Source: Rhodohalobacter barkolensis (GTDB taxonomy: Bacteria > Bacteroidota > Rhodothermia > Balneolales > Balneolaceae). From it: a DNA stretch of 64,000 nt. The first letter of the stretch is position 1, and each line of letters begins with the position of its first letter. The stretch lies in assembly GCF_002834295.1 (NCBI RefSeq), contig NZ_PISP01000006.1:326746-390745 (forward strand), read 5' to 3'. Both the position numbers and the translations under genes were made by a program. This document shows, one piece after another, positions 28,468 to 37,318 of this stretch. The notes below the pieces were generated by a model, which was given only the letters and a program-made list of their open reading frames with translations, was not told the DNA's origin and made no database searches.

Positions 28468-29186
28468 TTGAAATTGAGAATGTTAAAAAGTCGTTTGGCC
28501 AGCTGGATGTGCTGAAAGGGATGAGTTTAACGATTCCCAAAGGTCAGGCTACCGGAATTGTGGGACCCAACGGCGCCGGAAAAACAACGCTTATCAAAAC
28601 AATTTTAGGATTGGTGAAAGCGGATTCCGGTCTGATCAAAGTAAATGGTCAGCCGTTGGACAAAGACGGAAAATACAGGAAAAATATTGGCTATATGCCA
28701 CAGGTGGCCCGTTACCCCGAAAACATGAGAGTTTATGAGCTTTTTGATTTCATCAAAGGCCTCAGAGATCAGGATCCCGTTTATGAAGAGGAATTGATCG
28801 ATCAGTTCACGCTTCGACCGGAACTGGAAAAATCACTTCGGAACTTATCAGGCGGTAATCGGCAAAAAGTAGGTGCTACGCTGGCAATGATGTTCAATCC
28901 CGATATTCTCTTTTTTGATGAACCGACCGCCGGGCTCGATCCCCGTTCAAGCCATAAGTTTAAAAAGCGTGTAGAGAATGAGAAAGAGGATGGAAAAACG
29001 GTAATTATCACATCTCACATCATGAGTGAGCTGGAGCAGCTGGTGGATCACGTTGTCTTTATCCTGGATGGAAATATTAGATACTACGGTTCTATGGAGA
29101 AGCTGCTGAATGAGAGCAATGAAACTCGTTTAGAAGCGGCAATTGCAACCATGATGGATGAAGACCCGCAGGAGGTAGCAGCATGA
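28464..29186 (+). CDS. nosF: NosF, ABC transporter ATPase
   Basis: A 240-aa ATP-binding subunit. Walker A is GPNGAGKTT, the signature is LSGGNRQKV and Walker B is ILFFDEPTAGLD, with an H-loop in TSHIMSE. It pairs with NosY and overlaps it by 4 bp. The transporter is thought to export a sulfur species for CuZ biogenesis; that comes from family knowledge. Confidence 0.93.
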   Translation: MIEIENVKKSFGQLDVLKGMSLTIPKGQATGIVGPNGAGKTTLIKTILGLVKADSGLIKVNGQPLDKDGKYRKNIGYMPQVARYPENMRVYELFDFIKGLRDQDPVYEEELIDQFTLRPELEKSLRNLSGGNRQKVGATLAMMFNPDILFFDEPTAGLDPRSSHKFKKRVENEKEDGKTVIITSHIMSELEQLVDHVVFILDGNIRYYGSMEKLLNESNETRLEAAIATMMDEDPQEVAA

Positions 29187-29974
29187 GTTTATTGATGCAT
29201 ATTATCCAAAACGAATGGAAATCACTGCTGCGCGGTAAATGGGTAATCGGTTATGGCCTAATTTTTCTGGTTCTGACTGATACACTGTTACGATTTGGCG
29301 GAGGGGGTGCAGAAACACTTCTGAGCCTGAGTAACGTAATGCTGTTGTTTGTGCCGCTGGTGGGCATGATTTACGGAATTCTGTATATCTATCAGTCGCG
29401 TGAGTTTGTGGAACTTTTACTGACACAGCCGATCAACCGGGGCGTCCTCTATTGGGGTCTCTTCTTGGGAATATCCACTCCGTTGATGGCGGCGTTTATT
29501 ATTGGGTCGATGCTCCCGCTCGGGTGGCACGGAATCCTGATGATTGACGGGATGGCATCAGCGATGGTTCTGGCACTGGGTGGAATATTGACTCTCATTT
29601 TCGCTTCCCTGGGATTTGTTTTCGGTTTGATGTTCTATGAAGATAAAATCAAGGGATTTGGATTTACGATCGTGGTGTGGCTCTTCCTGGCAATACTCTA
29701 TGATGGCCTGGTTTTAATGCTGGTATTTCTATTCGGCGACTACCCGCTGGAGAATTTTGTGATAGCCGTTTCCATGCTCAACCCGATCGATCTGGCCCGG
29801 ATCATGGTGATGCTCGAATTTGATGTCTCCGCCCTGATGGGCTATACCGGTGCTGTATTTAATCGCTTTTTTGGAACCGCGATGGGGATTTCAGTGGCAA
29901 GTGCTATGCTTTTGGTTTGGCTTGCAGTGCCGAGCTGGATCGGTCTCAATGTTTTCAGAAAGAAAGACTTTTAG
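29183..29974 (+). CDS. nosY: NosY, ABC transporter permease
   Basis: A 263-aa ABC-2 type permease with six hydrophobic segments. The N-terminus LLMHIIQNEWKSLLRGKWV and the C-terminal GLNVFRKKDF are characteristic of NosY. It is coupled to nosF by a start/stop overlap and is the last recognised nos gene. A 9-bp inverted repeat separates it from hemN. Confidence 0.92.
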   Translation: MSLLMHIIQNEWKSLLRGKWVIGYGLIFLVLTDTLLRFGGGGAETLLSLSNVMLLFVPLVGMIYGILYIYQSREFVELLLTQPINRGVLYWGLFLGISTPLMAAFIIGSMLPLGWHGILMIDGMASAMVLALGGILTLIFASLGFVFGLMFYEDKIKGFGFTIVVWLFLAILYDGLVLMLVFLFGDYPLENFVIAVSMLNPIDLARIMVMLEFDVSALMGYTGAVFNRFFGTAMGISVASAMLLVWLAVPSWIGLNVFRKKDF

Positions 29975-29992
29975 AGAGGCGCAATACGAGTA

Positions 29993-30030
29993 TTCCCCAA
30001 GTCTTCATATTTTATGTTGATCTTGGGGAA
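29993..30030. promoter_or_regulatory. inverted repeat between nosY and hemN
   Basis: TTCCCCAAG (29993-30001) and CTTGGGGAA (30022-30030) are perfect 9-bp inverted repeats with a 20-bp spacer. No T-run follows. It may be a regulator-binding site or an RNA hairpin between the nos and haem genes. Confidence 0.45.
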
Positions 30031-30058
30031 CTCAGCCCATTTTAATGATTTATGTTTT

Positions 30059-31426
30059 ATGCAGACTGAAAGAGATCTGATTCAAAAATACAACGTTCCC
30101 GGACCACGCTATACCTCTTACCCGACAGCGGTTCAGTTTCAGGAGATAGACAATTCCGAGACAGTTATTTATAGGCTGAAAAAAAGAAACGGTGAACCGA
30201 GAAATATCTCGCTCTATTTTCATGTGCCGTTCTGTTTTTCCCTCTGCTGGTACTGTGGCTGCACAAAAATCATCACCAAAAATACCGATCGGGGTGATGT
30301 CTATATCGACTATCTTGCCAAAGAGATGGATCTGATAAAAGAACAGTTGCATTCCGAATCAGAGGTGATTCAGCTTCACATGGGCGGTGGAACGCCAACA
30401 TTTTTAAAGCCCGATCAGCTTCGCAGACTGGGCACTGAAATCAGAAAAAGATTCCGGTACCATAAGGAAATTGAATTCAGCGTGGAGATCGATCCCCGAA
30501 CCTGTTCGAAAGAGCACGTATCGGCGTTAGCAGAAATTGGTGTGAATCGCGCTTCTCTTGGCGTTCAGGATACCAACGAAGATGTCCAGAAAGCGATTCA
30601 TCGGATTCAGCCGTTTGAACAGACCGAGCAAGTAACCCGCTGGCTGCGCGAGGCGTGGATCAACTCCATCAATTTCGATTTGATCTACGGACTGCCTAAA
30701 CAGACACTGGATACATTTCAACAGACCCTCAGAGATGTTCAAACGCTGGATCCGGACCGGTATGCAGTTTACAGCTATGCGCATCTGCCCAACCTGATGC
30801 CTTCTCAGCGCTTATTGAATGAAGAAGACTTCCCAACTCCGGACGAAAAACTGTCCATGCTGATGATGGCGATTGATACGCTTGAGGGTGAAGGTTACAG
30901 ATATATCGGGATGGATCACTTCTCAAAAGAGGGTGACGAGCTAACCAAGGCCCTGGAAGAGGGAACGTTGCAGCGAAATTTTCAAGGGTACAGCACACAT
31001 GCAAACACGGATATGTACGCTTTGGGGATGTCGGGCATTTCGATGGTGGATTCGATCTACTATCAGAACACGAAAGATCTGGACGCCTACTACACGGAGC
31101 TGGACAATGGAAATCTACCTGTTATCAAACAGATGATTTTAAGTGAAGATGACCGAGTCCGGCGCGATTGGATCTCCCGATTGATGTGTAAACCTCGTGT
31201 ATCCTTCAGTGATTTCAATAAAAAATGGAATGTGGATGTAAAGTCATATTTTGCAGATGAATGGCATCGCCTTGATGAATTGGAAGAAGACGGATTGATC
31301 ATTCAGCTTGAAGAAGAAATACAAATTACAGAACGTGGACGGCTCTTTTTAAGAAATATTGCAATGGCATTTGACGCATATCTTTCTCAGGGCAAACAGA
31401 CAAATCGCTATTCAAAAACGGTATAA
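30059..31426 (+). CDS. hemN: oxygen-independent coproporphyrinogen III oxidase (HemN)
   Basis: Radical-SAM enzyme of anaerobic haem synthesis, 455 aa. The start is placed at 30059 (MQTERDLIQKYNVPGPRYTS), the standard HemN N-terminus, rather than further upstream. The Fe-S motif is CFSLCWYCGC (Cys 59, 63, 66 and 68), with MGGGTPTFL and GVNRASLGVQD following. The C-terminal HemN domain (WISRLMCKPRV) is present. As an oxygen-independent enzyme beside nos genes it fits anoxic respiration. Confidence 0.95.
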   Translation: MQTERDLIQKYNVPGPRYTSYPTAVQFQEIDNSETVIYRLKKRNGEPRNISLYFHVPFCFSLCWYCGCTKIITKNTDRGDVYIDYLAKEMDLIKEQLHSESEVIQLHMGGGTPTFLKPDQLRRLGTEIRKRFRYHKEIEFSVEIDPRTCSKEHVSALAEIGVNRASLGVQDTNEDVQKAIHRIQPFEQTEQVTRWLREAWINSINFDLIYGLPKQTLDTFQQTLRDVQTLDPDRYAVYSYAHLPNLMPSQRLLNEEDFPTPDEKLSMLMMAIDTLEGEGYRYIGMDHFSKEGDELTKALEEGTLQRNFQGYSTHANTDMYALGMSGISMVDSIYYQNTKDLDAYYTELDNGNLPVIKQMILSEDDRVRRDWISRLMCKPRVSFSDFNKKWNVDVKSYFADEWHRLDELEEDGLIIQLEEEIQITERGRLFLRNIAMAFDAYLSQGKQTNRYSKTV

Positions 31427-31433
31427 GGGGAAT

Positions 31434-32480
31434 ATGGAGATGCAGCCAAAAGATAGAAAATGGCTTCGTGCCTGGTTTATAAGCGGAGCCGTAATGGTAA
31501 CGTTGATTTTGATTGTGGGCGGTATTACAAGGTTGACCGGGTCGGGACTGTCGATGACCGATTGGAAACCCATTATGGGTGCGATTCCCCCAGTCACCGA
31601 TGCTCAATGGAATGATGCGTTTGATCAATACAAACAGTATCCGGAGTATCAGCAGGTTAACCGGGGGATGGAACTCTCTGAATTTAAATACATCTTCTTC
31701 TGGGAATATCTTCATCGAATGCTAGGGCGTTTGATTGGCATCGTGTTCCTTGTGCCGTTTATCTACTTTGTAGCAAAGAAAAAACTGAACACCAAATGGC
31801 TGAAGCGATCGGTATGGCTGCTTATTTTGGGTGGATCGCAAGGATTGATGGGCTGGTACATGGTTCAGAGCGGCCTGGTGGATGTACCCCACGTAAACCC
31901 CTACCGGCTTACTGCTCACCTGATGCTCGCGTTTACTATTTTTGCGTTTTGTGTATGGTATGCCGCTGACCTGACCAAGTTTAATTCACAATCTGAACCG
32001 AGAAAAAAGGAATTGAGCAATTGGCTGAAAATTTTGTTTGGTGTGGTTGTTGTTCAGGTAGTGTGGGGAGCTTTGGTAGCAGGTCTGGATGCCGGGCACG
32101 TTTACAACACATTTCCCAAAATGTATCAGTATTGGGTCCCGCCCGAAATTATGGCGTTGGAGCCGTGGTATCAGAATTTCACAGAAAACTCATCAACGGT
32201 ACAATTTATTCATCGGTCGCTGGCCGCTTTGATTGGATTGATGGCCATCGGCTACTGGGTTCGGCTATTTATGGTTCCCACCAGTAGATCAGCAAAACTT
32301 TGGGGTGGGGTGATTTTTGCGCTGGTGTTGGTACAATATGCGTTAGGTGTGTTTACACTGGTAACCCACGTTCAAATTACCCTAGCCGTTTTGCATCAAT
32401 TTGTAGCTCTTCTGCTTGTGGGATCGCTGTTACTGGGAATATACAGCATCAGGGAAAACCGGGTTCAAGCAACTGCATAA
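31434..32480 (+). CDS. ctaA: haem A synthase (CtaA/COX15)
   Basis: A 348-aa inner-membrane enzyme that oxidises haem O to haem A for aa3 oxidases. The start MEMQPKDRKW at 31434 has AAGGGG just upstream. Several helices are visible. The His-bearing motifs are GGITRLTGSGLSM, WEYLHRMLGRLIG and FIHRSLAALIG, with ALVAGLDAGHVYNTFPKM typical of CtaA. It begins 7 bp after hemN, so the two are one transcript. Confidence 0.93.
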   Translation: MEMQPKDRKWLRAWFISGAVMVTLILIVGGITRLTGSGLSMTDWKPIMGAIPPVTDAQWNDAFDQYKQYPEYQQVNRGMELSEFKYIFFWEYLHRMLGRLIGIVFLVPFIYFVAKKKLNTKWLKRSVWLLILGGSQGLMGWYMVQSGLVDVPHVNPYRLTAHLMLAFTIFAFCVWYAADLTKFNSQSEPRKKELSNWLKILFGVVVVQVVWGALVAGLDAGHVYNTFPKMYQYWVPPEIMALEPWYQNFTENSSTVQFIHRSLAALIGLMAIGYWVRLFMVPTSRSAKLWGGVIFALVLVQYALGVFTLVTHVQITLAVLHQFVALLLVGSLLLGIYSIRENRVQATA

Positions 32481-32490
32481 TATTTTTGAA

Positions 32491-33714
32491 ATGGAACAGA
32501 AGGATCAACTTTTACAAAAAGTATGGTTGTGGAGTCTGTCATTTTTTATGCTCGCAGCTCTCACCGGATTCCTCTATCGGTGGGGTTTGATAGGCGGGGA
32601 GATATTTGGACTCAGATTGACAAATGTTCGCCATGCCCATTCGCACCTGATGTTCTTCAATTGGGTAACACCCGTGCCGATGGTGTTTATAGCAAGAAAA
32701 TTGCTTAAAACATCACCGGAGGCATACCAAAGTCTAAAGTGGTCTGTTACGGCAATTATTCTGATTGGCTTTACCTCGTTCCCATTTTTCCTGCTTTATG
32801 GTTATCACCCGGTTCAACTGGGTTCGGCAAATCTTCCTCTTTCTGTGATGCTTTCCGGATTGGTGATGATAGGTTGGTATTGGTTCATGGCCATCTATAT
32901 AAAGCATCGAAAAAAATTGTCTGACGGATTATCGACTCTTTTTTATGATGGTGCGCTGGTTATGCTATTCGTAAGCTCTCTTGGCGCATGGGGTGTAGCG
33001 GTTGCTCAGTTCAGTAATATTGATAACAATTTGATCTCCGGCGCACTGACGCATTTTTTTCTGACGGTATTTACAGAGGGCTGGTGTGTGTTGGCGGCTA
33101 TCGGAATCTACTACGACTTATCCGATCAGAATTATTCATTTCCGGTTGATAAGAACTGGCTGATTGCCCCGATCGTGTTAGGTGCTCCTCTGATGTTTCC
33201 GTTTGGTCTTTCTGTTGATCTGCTGAATGAGTCATTGTTGTGGACTGCAAAATCCGGCTCTTTATTAGTGGGAATCGGGCTGGGGATAAATCTATTTTAT
33301 ATGGCTCGAGCCTTGCCAAATCGAAATAAAGTAATCTGGTCGGTTGTTCTCACGATGTTGGCTTTGAAAGTTACAGTTCAATTATCTGCTGTTTTCTTAC
33401 CGGAAACACTGTGGCTGGGACAGCATGGATTGCGTGTCTTATATCTGCACCTTCTGCTGCTTGGATTTGTGAGCACACTATTTTTTGCGGCATTTCATAC
33501 CGTAAACACACAAATTTCCAAAGCAGGAATCTACCTGTTTCTTGGTTCAGTATTTGTGCTGATATCAACACTTGTTATCATCAGCGGGTTATGGCCACCC
33601 GCCTGGCAGCCCACAAATGTATATCAATGGGTTACAGTTGGGGCGATACTGCCGTCTATCGCGATTGCGGTAGAGTTGGTTGTTGCAGGGTATTCGAAGT
33701 TTAAACAAGGATAA
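32491..33714 (+). CDS. polytopic membrane protein, possibly haem-binding
   Basis: A 407-aa protein with about 11-12 hydrophobic segments, starting MEQKDQLLQKVW at 32491, 10 bp after ctaA. Conserved-looking His motifs are VRHAHSHLMFFNW (helix 2), ALTHFFLTVF and LYLHLLLLGFVS with AAFHTVN. These resemble membrane haem ligands of heme-copper oxidase subunit I or NnrS-like proteins, but the family was not firmly recognised. The position after hemN and ctaA supports a role in respiratory haem use or NO/N2O metabolism. Confidence 0.6.
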   Translation: MEQKDQLLQKVWLWSLSFFMLAALTGFLYRWGLIGGEIFGLRLTNVRHAHSHLMFFNWVTPVPMVFIARKLLKTSPEAYQSLKWSVTAIILIGFTSFPFFLLYGYHPVQLGSANLPLSVMLSGLVMIGWYWFMAIYIKHRKKLSDGLSTLFYDGALVMLFVSSLGAWGVAVAQFSNIDNNLISGALTHFFLTVFTEGWCVLAAIGIYYDLSDQNYSFPVDKNWLIAPIVLGAPLMFPFGLSVDLLNESLLWTAKSGSLLVGIGLGINLFYMARALPNRNKVIWSVVLTMLALKVTVQLSAVFLPETLWLGQHGLRVLYLHLLLLGFVSTLFFAAFHTVNTQISKAGIYLFLGSVFVLISTLVIISGLWPPAWQPTNVYQWVTVGAILPSIAIAVELVVAGYSKFKQG

Positions 33715-33781
33715 CACTGTACGTAACTTCGGTTTCCGTAGTAGTTGAAATAGAAATGAAGCCTGACAAATGAAATAAGAA

Positions 33782-34183
33782 CTACTTTTTAAGCAGTTCC
33801 CAAAAACCACGGGGAGAAATGATCTTAAGTTGAGAAACCTTATTTGAAATAACTAAGAGGTCTTTATCTCCGGTAACCAAAACATCAGCATTTGCTCTCA
33901 ATGCGGATTCTAAAATCCATCGGTCGTCTTCATCTCTTACTTTGATTTTGGAAGGTTTATCAGGAGCCGGTTCAACGTGATGTTGCCGCATAAATTGAAG
34001 AACACTTTGAACCTTTTTTTCAGGCACATTCAGTTTATTCAACAAAACACTTTTAAGTTCATCTAAAACAATTTCTCCTGTTATTAGTTGATGATCTAAG
34101 AGTATTATCTCAAGTAAATCGGCACATAATCCTCTTGCTGTAAATGCACTGATAAGAACATTTGTGTCAGCAAAAATTTTCAT
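33782..34183 (-). CDS. PIN-domain toxin
   Basis: A 133-aa PIN ribonuclease, probably the toxin of a type II toxin-antitoxin pair. The acidic site is visible: Asp 6 in FADTNVLISAF, Glu 42 in LDELKS, Asp 87 in DEDDRWI and Asp 106/108 in TGDKDLL. It is encoded on the same strand and downstream of a ribbon-helix-helix protein, the usual antitoxin-toxin order. A 65-bp gap separates the two, which is long for such pairs. The cellular target is unknown. Confidence 0.85.
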   Translation of the reverse strand: MKIFADTNVLISAFTARGLCADLLEIILLDHQLITGEIVLDELKSVLLNKLNVPEKKVQSVLQFMRQHHVEPAPDKPSKIKVRDEDDRWILESALRANADVLVTGDKDLLVISNKVSQLKIISPRGFWELLKK

Positions 34184-34248
34184 GCAGATCTATTGAAAAG
34201 GTTAGTGTGAGGAATGTGTAAAAAAAAGAAGTTGATTACATCTAATAT

Positions 34249-34467
34249 TCAGGAAACTTCTCGGAATACATCTTCATCGGTAAGCCATCCTTGCGCTTCT
34301 CCATATGGAAGCAACTCTTTACGAAGTTGTTGAAATGATTCTACGGTAAGCTGACGCTTAAGAGCCTGACGTACAAATTCACTTTTTGTTTGACCTGATC
34401 GTTTAGAAGACTCCTCAAGAAGTTGATCAAGTTCCTTGTCAATCCTAACAGTAAGTGTAGTTTCCAT
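34249..34467 (-). CDS. ribbon-helix-helix antitoxin
   Basis: A 72-aa CopG/RHH DNA-binding protein: METTLTVRIDKELDQLLEE forms the beta-strand and helix 1, and QTKSEFVRQALKRQL forms helix 2. The remaining C-terminal about 30 residues would bind the toxin. It is transcribed ahead of the PIN gene and probably represses its own promoter. Confidence 0.85.
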   Translation of the reverse strand: METTLTVRIDKELDQLLEESSKRSGQTKSEFVRQALKRQLTVESFQQLRKELLPYGEAQGWLTDEDVFREVS

Positions 34468-34535
34468 GATAATCTAAATTTCAGATGTACTTCAATGTAA
34501 TACATTCAAAACGATCAGAAAATTAAGATCGTATT

Positions 34536-35435
34536 CTACAGTCCCGTAACGTTCGTCTGAACCCGATAAACTGAGTTAGGTGCGGTAACGTAAATTCTGC
34601 TGTAATCAGAATCGCCCCAGGCCAGGTTAGTGATGCGCTCGTCGAACTCTATGATCTGAATACGGTTTCCTTCCGCATCAAAAATTGACAGTCCGCCGGG
34701 GCCTGTAGAGTATAATCTGCCCTCTGAATCTGTTTTCATTCCGTCGGCTGCGCCGGTATCATCCCGTTCTCCTACACTTGCGAAAAGGGTTTCATTAGTA
34801 ACAGAGCCATCCTCAAGGAGATCGAAACGTAAAATTTGTCCGGTTGCAGAATCGTTGACGTAAAGTTTCGATTCATCAGGCGATAGCGCAATTCCATTTG
34901 GATACTCAAAACCATCGTAAAGCAGGGTTAATGTTCCATCCTGATCGAGCCTGAATACACCGCTGAAATCCAGTTCACGATCTTCGTCCGATACCCCAAA
35001 TGGCGGATCCGTGAAGAAGATTTTCCCGTCAGACCGGGCAACCAGGTCATTCGGGCTGTTGAGTCGGTTACCATTAAATTCTTCGGCCAATACGGAGAGA
35101 GATAAATCGTCATTGACCTGTGAAACTTTACCACTGTGCTGAGCTAACAGCACGGTTCCATCAGGTGAGGAGGTAATTCCATTTGAATTTCCGCTCGGCT
35201 CAATATAAACATCAGATTCAGAGTTACCCGGCTCCCATTTATAGATGGTATTGGCGGGAATATCGCTGAAAAGAAGAAACCCATCCGGGTGCCAAAAAGG
35301 GCCTTCGGTGAATTGAAATCCATCCGTCACTACCTCCGGTTCATCAATCATCAGTTCAGGTTCACTTGTACAGGAGAATAAAAATGTCATCATGACAAGG
35401 CTCAGGGCAGGAATTAGAATAGATGTTCGAATCAT
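34536..35435 (-). CDS. SMP-30/gluconolactonase-like lipoprotein
   Basis: A 299-aa six-bladed beta-propeller with lipobox FLFSC (Cys 22). Family segments are EGPFWHPDGFLLFSDIP, SSPDGTVLLAQHSG, NSPNDLVARSDGKIFFTDPP and EYPNGIALSPDESKLYVND. The metal-site residues Glu, Asn and Asp of SMP-30 lactonases are in these segments. It is likely a periplasmic or surface sugar-lactone or ester hydrolase; the substrate cannot be inferred. Confidence 0.88.
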   Translation of the reverse strand: MIRTSILIPALSLVMMTFLFSCTSEPELMIDEPEVVTDGFQFTEGPFWHPDGFLLFSDIPANTIYKWEPGNSESDVYIEPSGNSNGITSSPDGTVLLAQHSGKVSQVNDDLSLSVLAEEFNGNRLNSPNDLVARSDGKIFFTDPPFGVSDEDRELDFSGVFRLDQDGTLTLLYDGFEYPNGIALSPDESKLYVNDSATGQILRFDLLEDGSVTNETLFASVGERDDTGAADGMKTDSEGRLYSTGPGGLSIFDAEGNRIQIIEFDERITNLAWGDSDYSRIYVTAPNSVYRVQTNVTGL

Positions 35436-35588
35436 AATTGTTTGAATTGTGGTGACGATTAATTTTTAAACAGATGAAACTGTTCATTCTACAGGTTTTT
35501 TCAGATACCTAAATTAAGCTAATTATTAAATAGAAATGAAATGGTGCTACTTAGGGTTGGGATCCAGGATTAAGAAGCCAAAACGCAG

Positions 35589-35774
35589 ATGAGTCTCAGG
35601 AAAAAACTTAGTTCTTACTTTAAAAGGTCTGATTGGACGATTTATCGACAGTTCAATCACAAAAAGTTTATCAGGTTAAATGATAAAAGAGCCTTTATTG
35701 TTGTAGTAATAACTGCATTGATGATAAATTCTAAAAATTTTTACCAAATTATAGAAAAGCGTGCAAACAGATAG
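35589..35774 (+). CDS. doubtful small basic ORF
   Basis: A 61-aa frame in an otherwise empty 353-bp gap, [16 protein letters not shown]..., with a hydrophobic patch ([12 protein letters not shown]) and many Lys/Arg. No family was recognised and no ribosome-binding site stands out. It ends 14 bp before the ferredoxin gene, so a small leader gene is possible, but it may be spurious. The rest of the gap (35436-35588) shows nothing recognisable. Confidence 0.2.
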   Translation: MSLRKKLSSYFKRSDWTIYRQFNHKKFIRLNDKRAFIVVVITALMINSKNFYQIIEKRANR

Positions 35775-35788
35775 CATTAACTTACAAA

Positions 35789-36160
35789 ATGAATAAACGT
35801 TTAAAGAGGCTGGAAAAGAAAGCTGAAGAGCTAAAAATCGGTGAAATTAAGAGGCATATATTCATCTGTGCCGATCAAACCAATCCCAAATGTTGCAAAA
35901 AGGAAGCAGGCATTGAAGCCTGGAAATTCCTCAAGAAGCGGTTGGGAGAGTTGAATCTTGACGGAGCCGGTGGAATTTATCGAACCAAAGCCAACTGTCT
36001 CCGAATTTGTAAACGTGGACCCATAGCGGTGGTCTACCCCGAAGGCACGTGGTATCACTCCTGCAGTCCGGATGTTCTGGAAAGAATCATTCAGGAACAC
36101 CTGATAGACGGAAATCCGGTAGAGGAGTATATGATCATTGAACATCCATTAAATCCATAA
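35789..36160 (+). CDS. thioredoxin-like [2Fe-2S] ferredoxin
   Basis: A 123-aa ferredoxin. Four ligand cysteines are visible in the pattern of thioredoxin-fold [2Fe-2S] proteins: Cys 27 with Cys 35 or 36 ([12 protein letters not shown]), then Cys 70 and Cys 74 ([10 protein letters not shown]). A basic N-terminal helix precedes them. The C-terminus has [15 protein letters not shown]. It lies 4 bp before the TPR gene. The redox partner is unknown. Confidence 0.88.
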   Translation: MNKRLKRLEKKAEELKIGEIKRHIFICADQTNPKCCKKEAGIEAWKFLKKRLGELNLDGAGGIYRTKANCLRICKRGPIAVVYPEGTWYHSCSPDVLERIIQEHLIDGNPVEEYMIIEHPLNP

Positions 36161-36164
36161 AATT

Positions 36165-36941
36165 ATGAAATCAACAATTTTTACCCTCTCTTTGCTGATG
36201 TTTATGATCAGTATGCCACTCATCACTTTTGGGGCTGAAGTTTCTGATCCCGACAAACTGCTGAAAGAGGCTGAGGAATTATTTGAAGCCGGTGACGAAA
36301 AGGAAGCGCTCGAAGTATATCTTGAAGTGCTGGACGATGAACCGGAAAATTATGAGGCGCTTTGGAATGCCAGCTTGATCAACTCCAGGTTGGGGTATCA
36401 GCTTGGAGATGACGAAGAGGAGAAGCAGCTGGAATATTATGAAGAGGCTCTTGATTTGGCTGATCGTGCCATAGAGCACCACGATGATGAAGGACACTCC
36501 TATTATGTGAAAGCGGTGGCATTGGGCAGATGGAGCGAACTTCAGGATAATGACACCCGAATAGAAACCTCTCACGAAATTAAAGAGAATATTGAAAAAG
36601 CTACTGATATGATTCCTGATTATGCTCCGGTATGGCATCTGTATGGAGTTTTTCACTCGGATATAGCCAACATCAGTGGAGCTGAAAAGTTTGCGGCTAA
36701 TCTGATTTCGGAAGGAGTTCCGGATGGAAGTAATGATAAAGCGGTGGAATATCTTAAAAAAGCGATCGATATGATGCCTGAGAGTATTCTGTTTCGATTG
36801 GATCTGGCCAAGCACTATATGAAAGTGGACGAAGATGATAAGGCAAAAGAGGTTTTGGAAGAGATATCTGAAATGGAAGTGGAGCTTCCTAATGAAGGCC
36901 AGCTTAAAGAGGAGGCAGCCAATATTCTAGAGGATTTGTAA
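36165..36941 (+). CDS. secreted TPR-repeat protein
   Basis: A 258-aa protein with a signal peptide (MKSTIFTLSLLMFMISMPL, cleavage near FGA). TPR-like helix pairs follow: LLKEAEELFEAGDEKEALEVYLEVL (30-60), a second near 90-115, and AVEYLKKAIDMMPESILFRLDLAKHYM (190-220). The layout resembles RMD-type TPR proteins. The mature chain is very acidic. It probably scaffolds protein-protein contacts in the periplasm and is cotranscribed with the ferredoxin. Confidence 0.8.
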   Translation: MKSTIFTLSLLMFMISMPLITFGAEVSDPDKLLKEAEELFEAGDEKEALEVYLEVLDDEPENYEALWNASLINSRLGYQLGDDEEEKQLEYYEEALDLADRAIEHHDDEGHSYYVKAVALGRWSELQDNDTRIETSHEIKENIEKATDMIPDYAPVWHLYGVFHSDIANISGAEKFAANLISEGVPDGSNDKAVEYLKKAIDMMPESILFRLDLAKHYMKVDEDDKAKEVLEEISEMEVELPNEGQLKEEAANILEDL

Positions 36942-36950
36942 TGGGTAATG

Positions 36951-36998
36951 AATTCTCCCCTTGAGGGGAGTGCGGCGAAGCCGCGAGGGGTGTTCCAT
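36951..36998. repeat. solo DUF559-associated palindromic repeat
   Basis: CTCCCCTTGAGGGGAG (36955-36970), GCGGCGAAGCCGC (36972-36984) and GAGGGGTGTTCC follow in a row. This matches the motif order palindrome-GGGGTGT of the inverted repeats around the DUF559 gene at 54690. Confidence 0.55.
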
Positions 36999-37023
36999 GC
37001 TAGATCAACAAAAATATATACCG

Positions 37024-37266
37024 TACCTGACGGCACGGGTATAAGGAATGTATTTTTAACTTTTCTACCCATGTTCAGTCCCTAGCGGGACTGTAAGACG
37101 CATTGATTTTCAGATTTTATATCTACAATCCTCTCTAAATTGAGACAGATTGAGGCATTTTATTATTTGACCTATACACGTTTTCTATTTGAAGACTATG
37201 TCCCGTTAGGGACATAACATGGGGAGAAGAGAATGGAGGGCAAGACTATTGGTATGCCGTCAGGTA
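37024..37266. repeat. 243-bp element with nested inverted repeats
   Basis: Outer arms TACCTGACGGCA (37024-37035) and TGCCGTCAGGTA (37255-37266) are perfect. Inner arms at 37060-37093 and 37198-37231 share most of 34 positions and each contains a hairpin (GTCCCTAGCGGGAC; GTCCCGTTAGGGAC). No ORF of note is inside. It looks like a non-autonomous or RAYT-type mobile unit. Confidence 0.65.
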
Positions 37267-37318
37267 AGCAATATAATAACCTGCGAACTCTGTGTCACTG
37301 AGGTGAAAATCATATCCA

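Noticed and set aside
31359..31433. Upstream start for ctaA
   Set aside because: That extension lies within the hemN coding sequence; the ATG at 31434 follows AAGGGG and gives the usual N-terminus.
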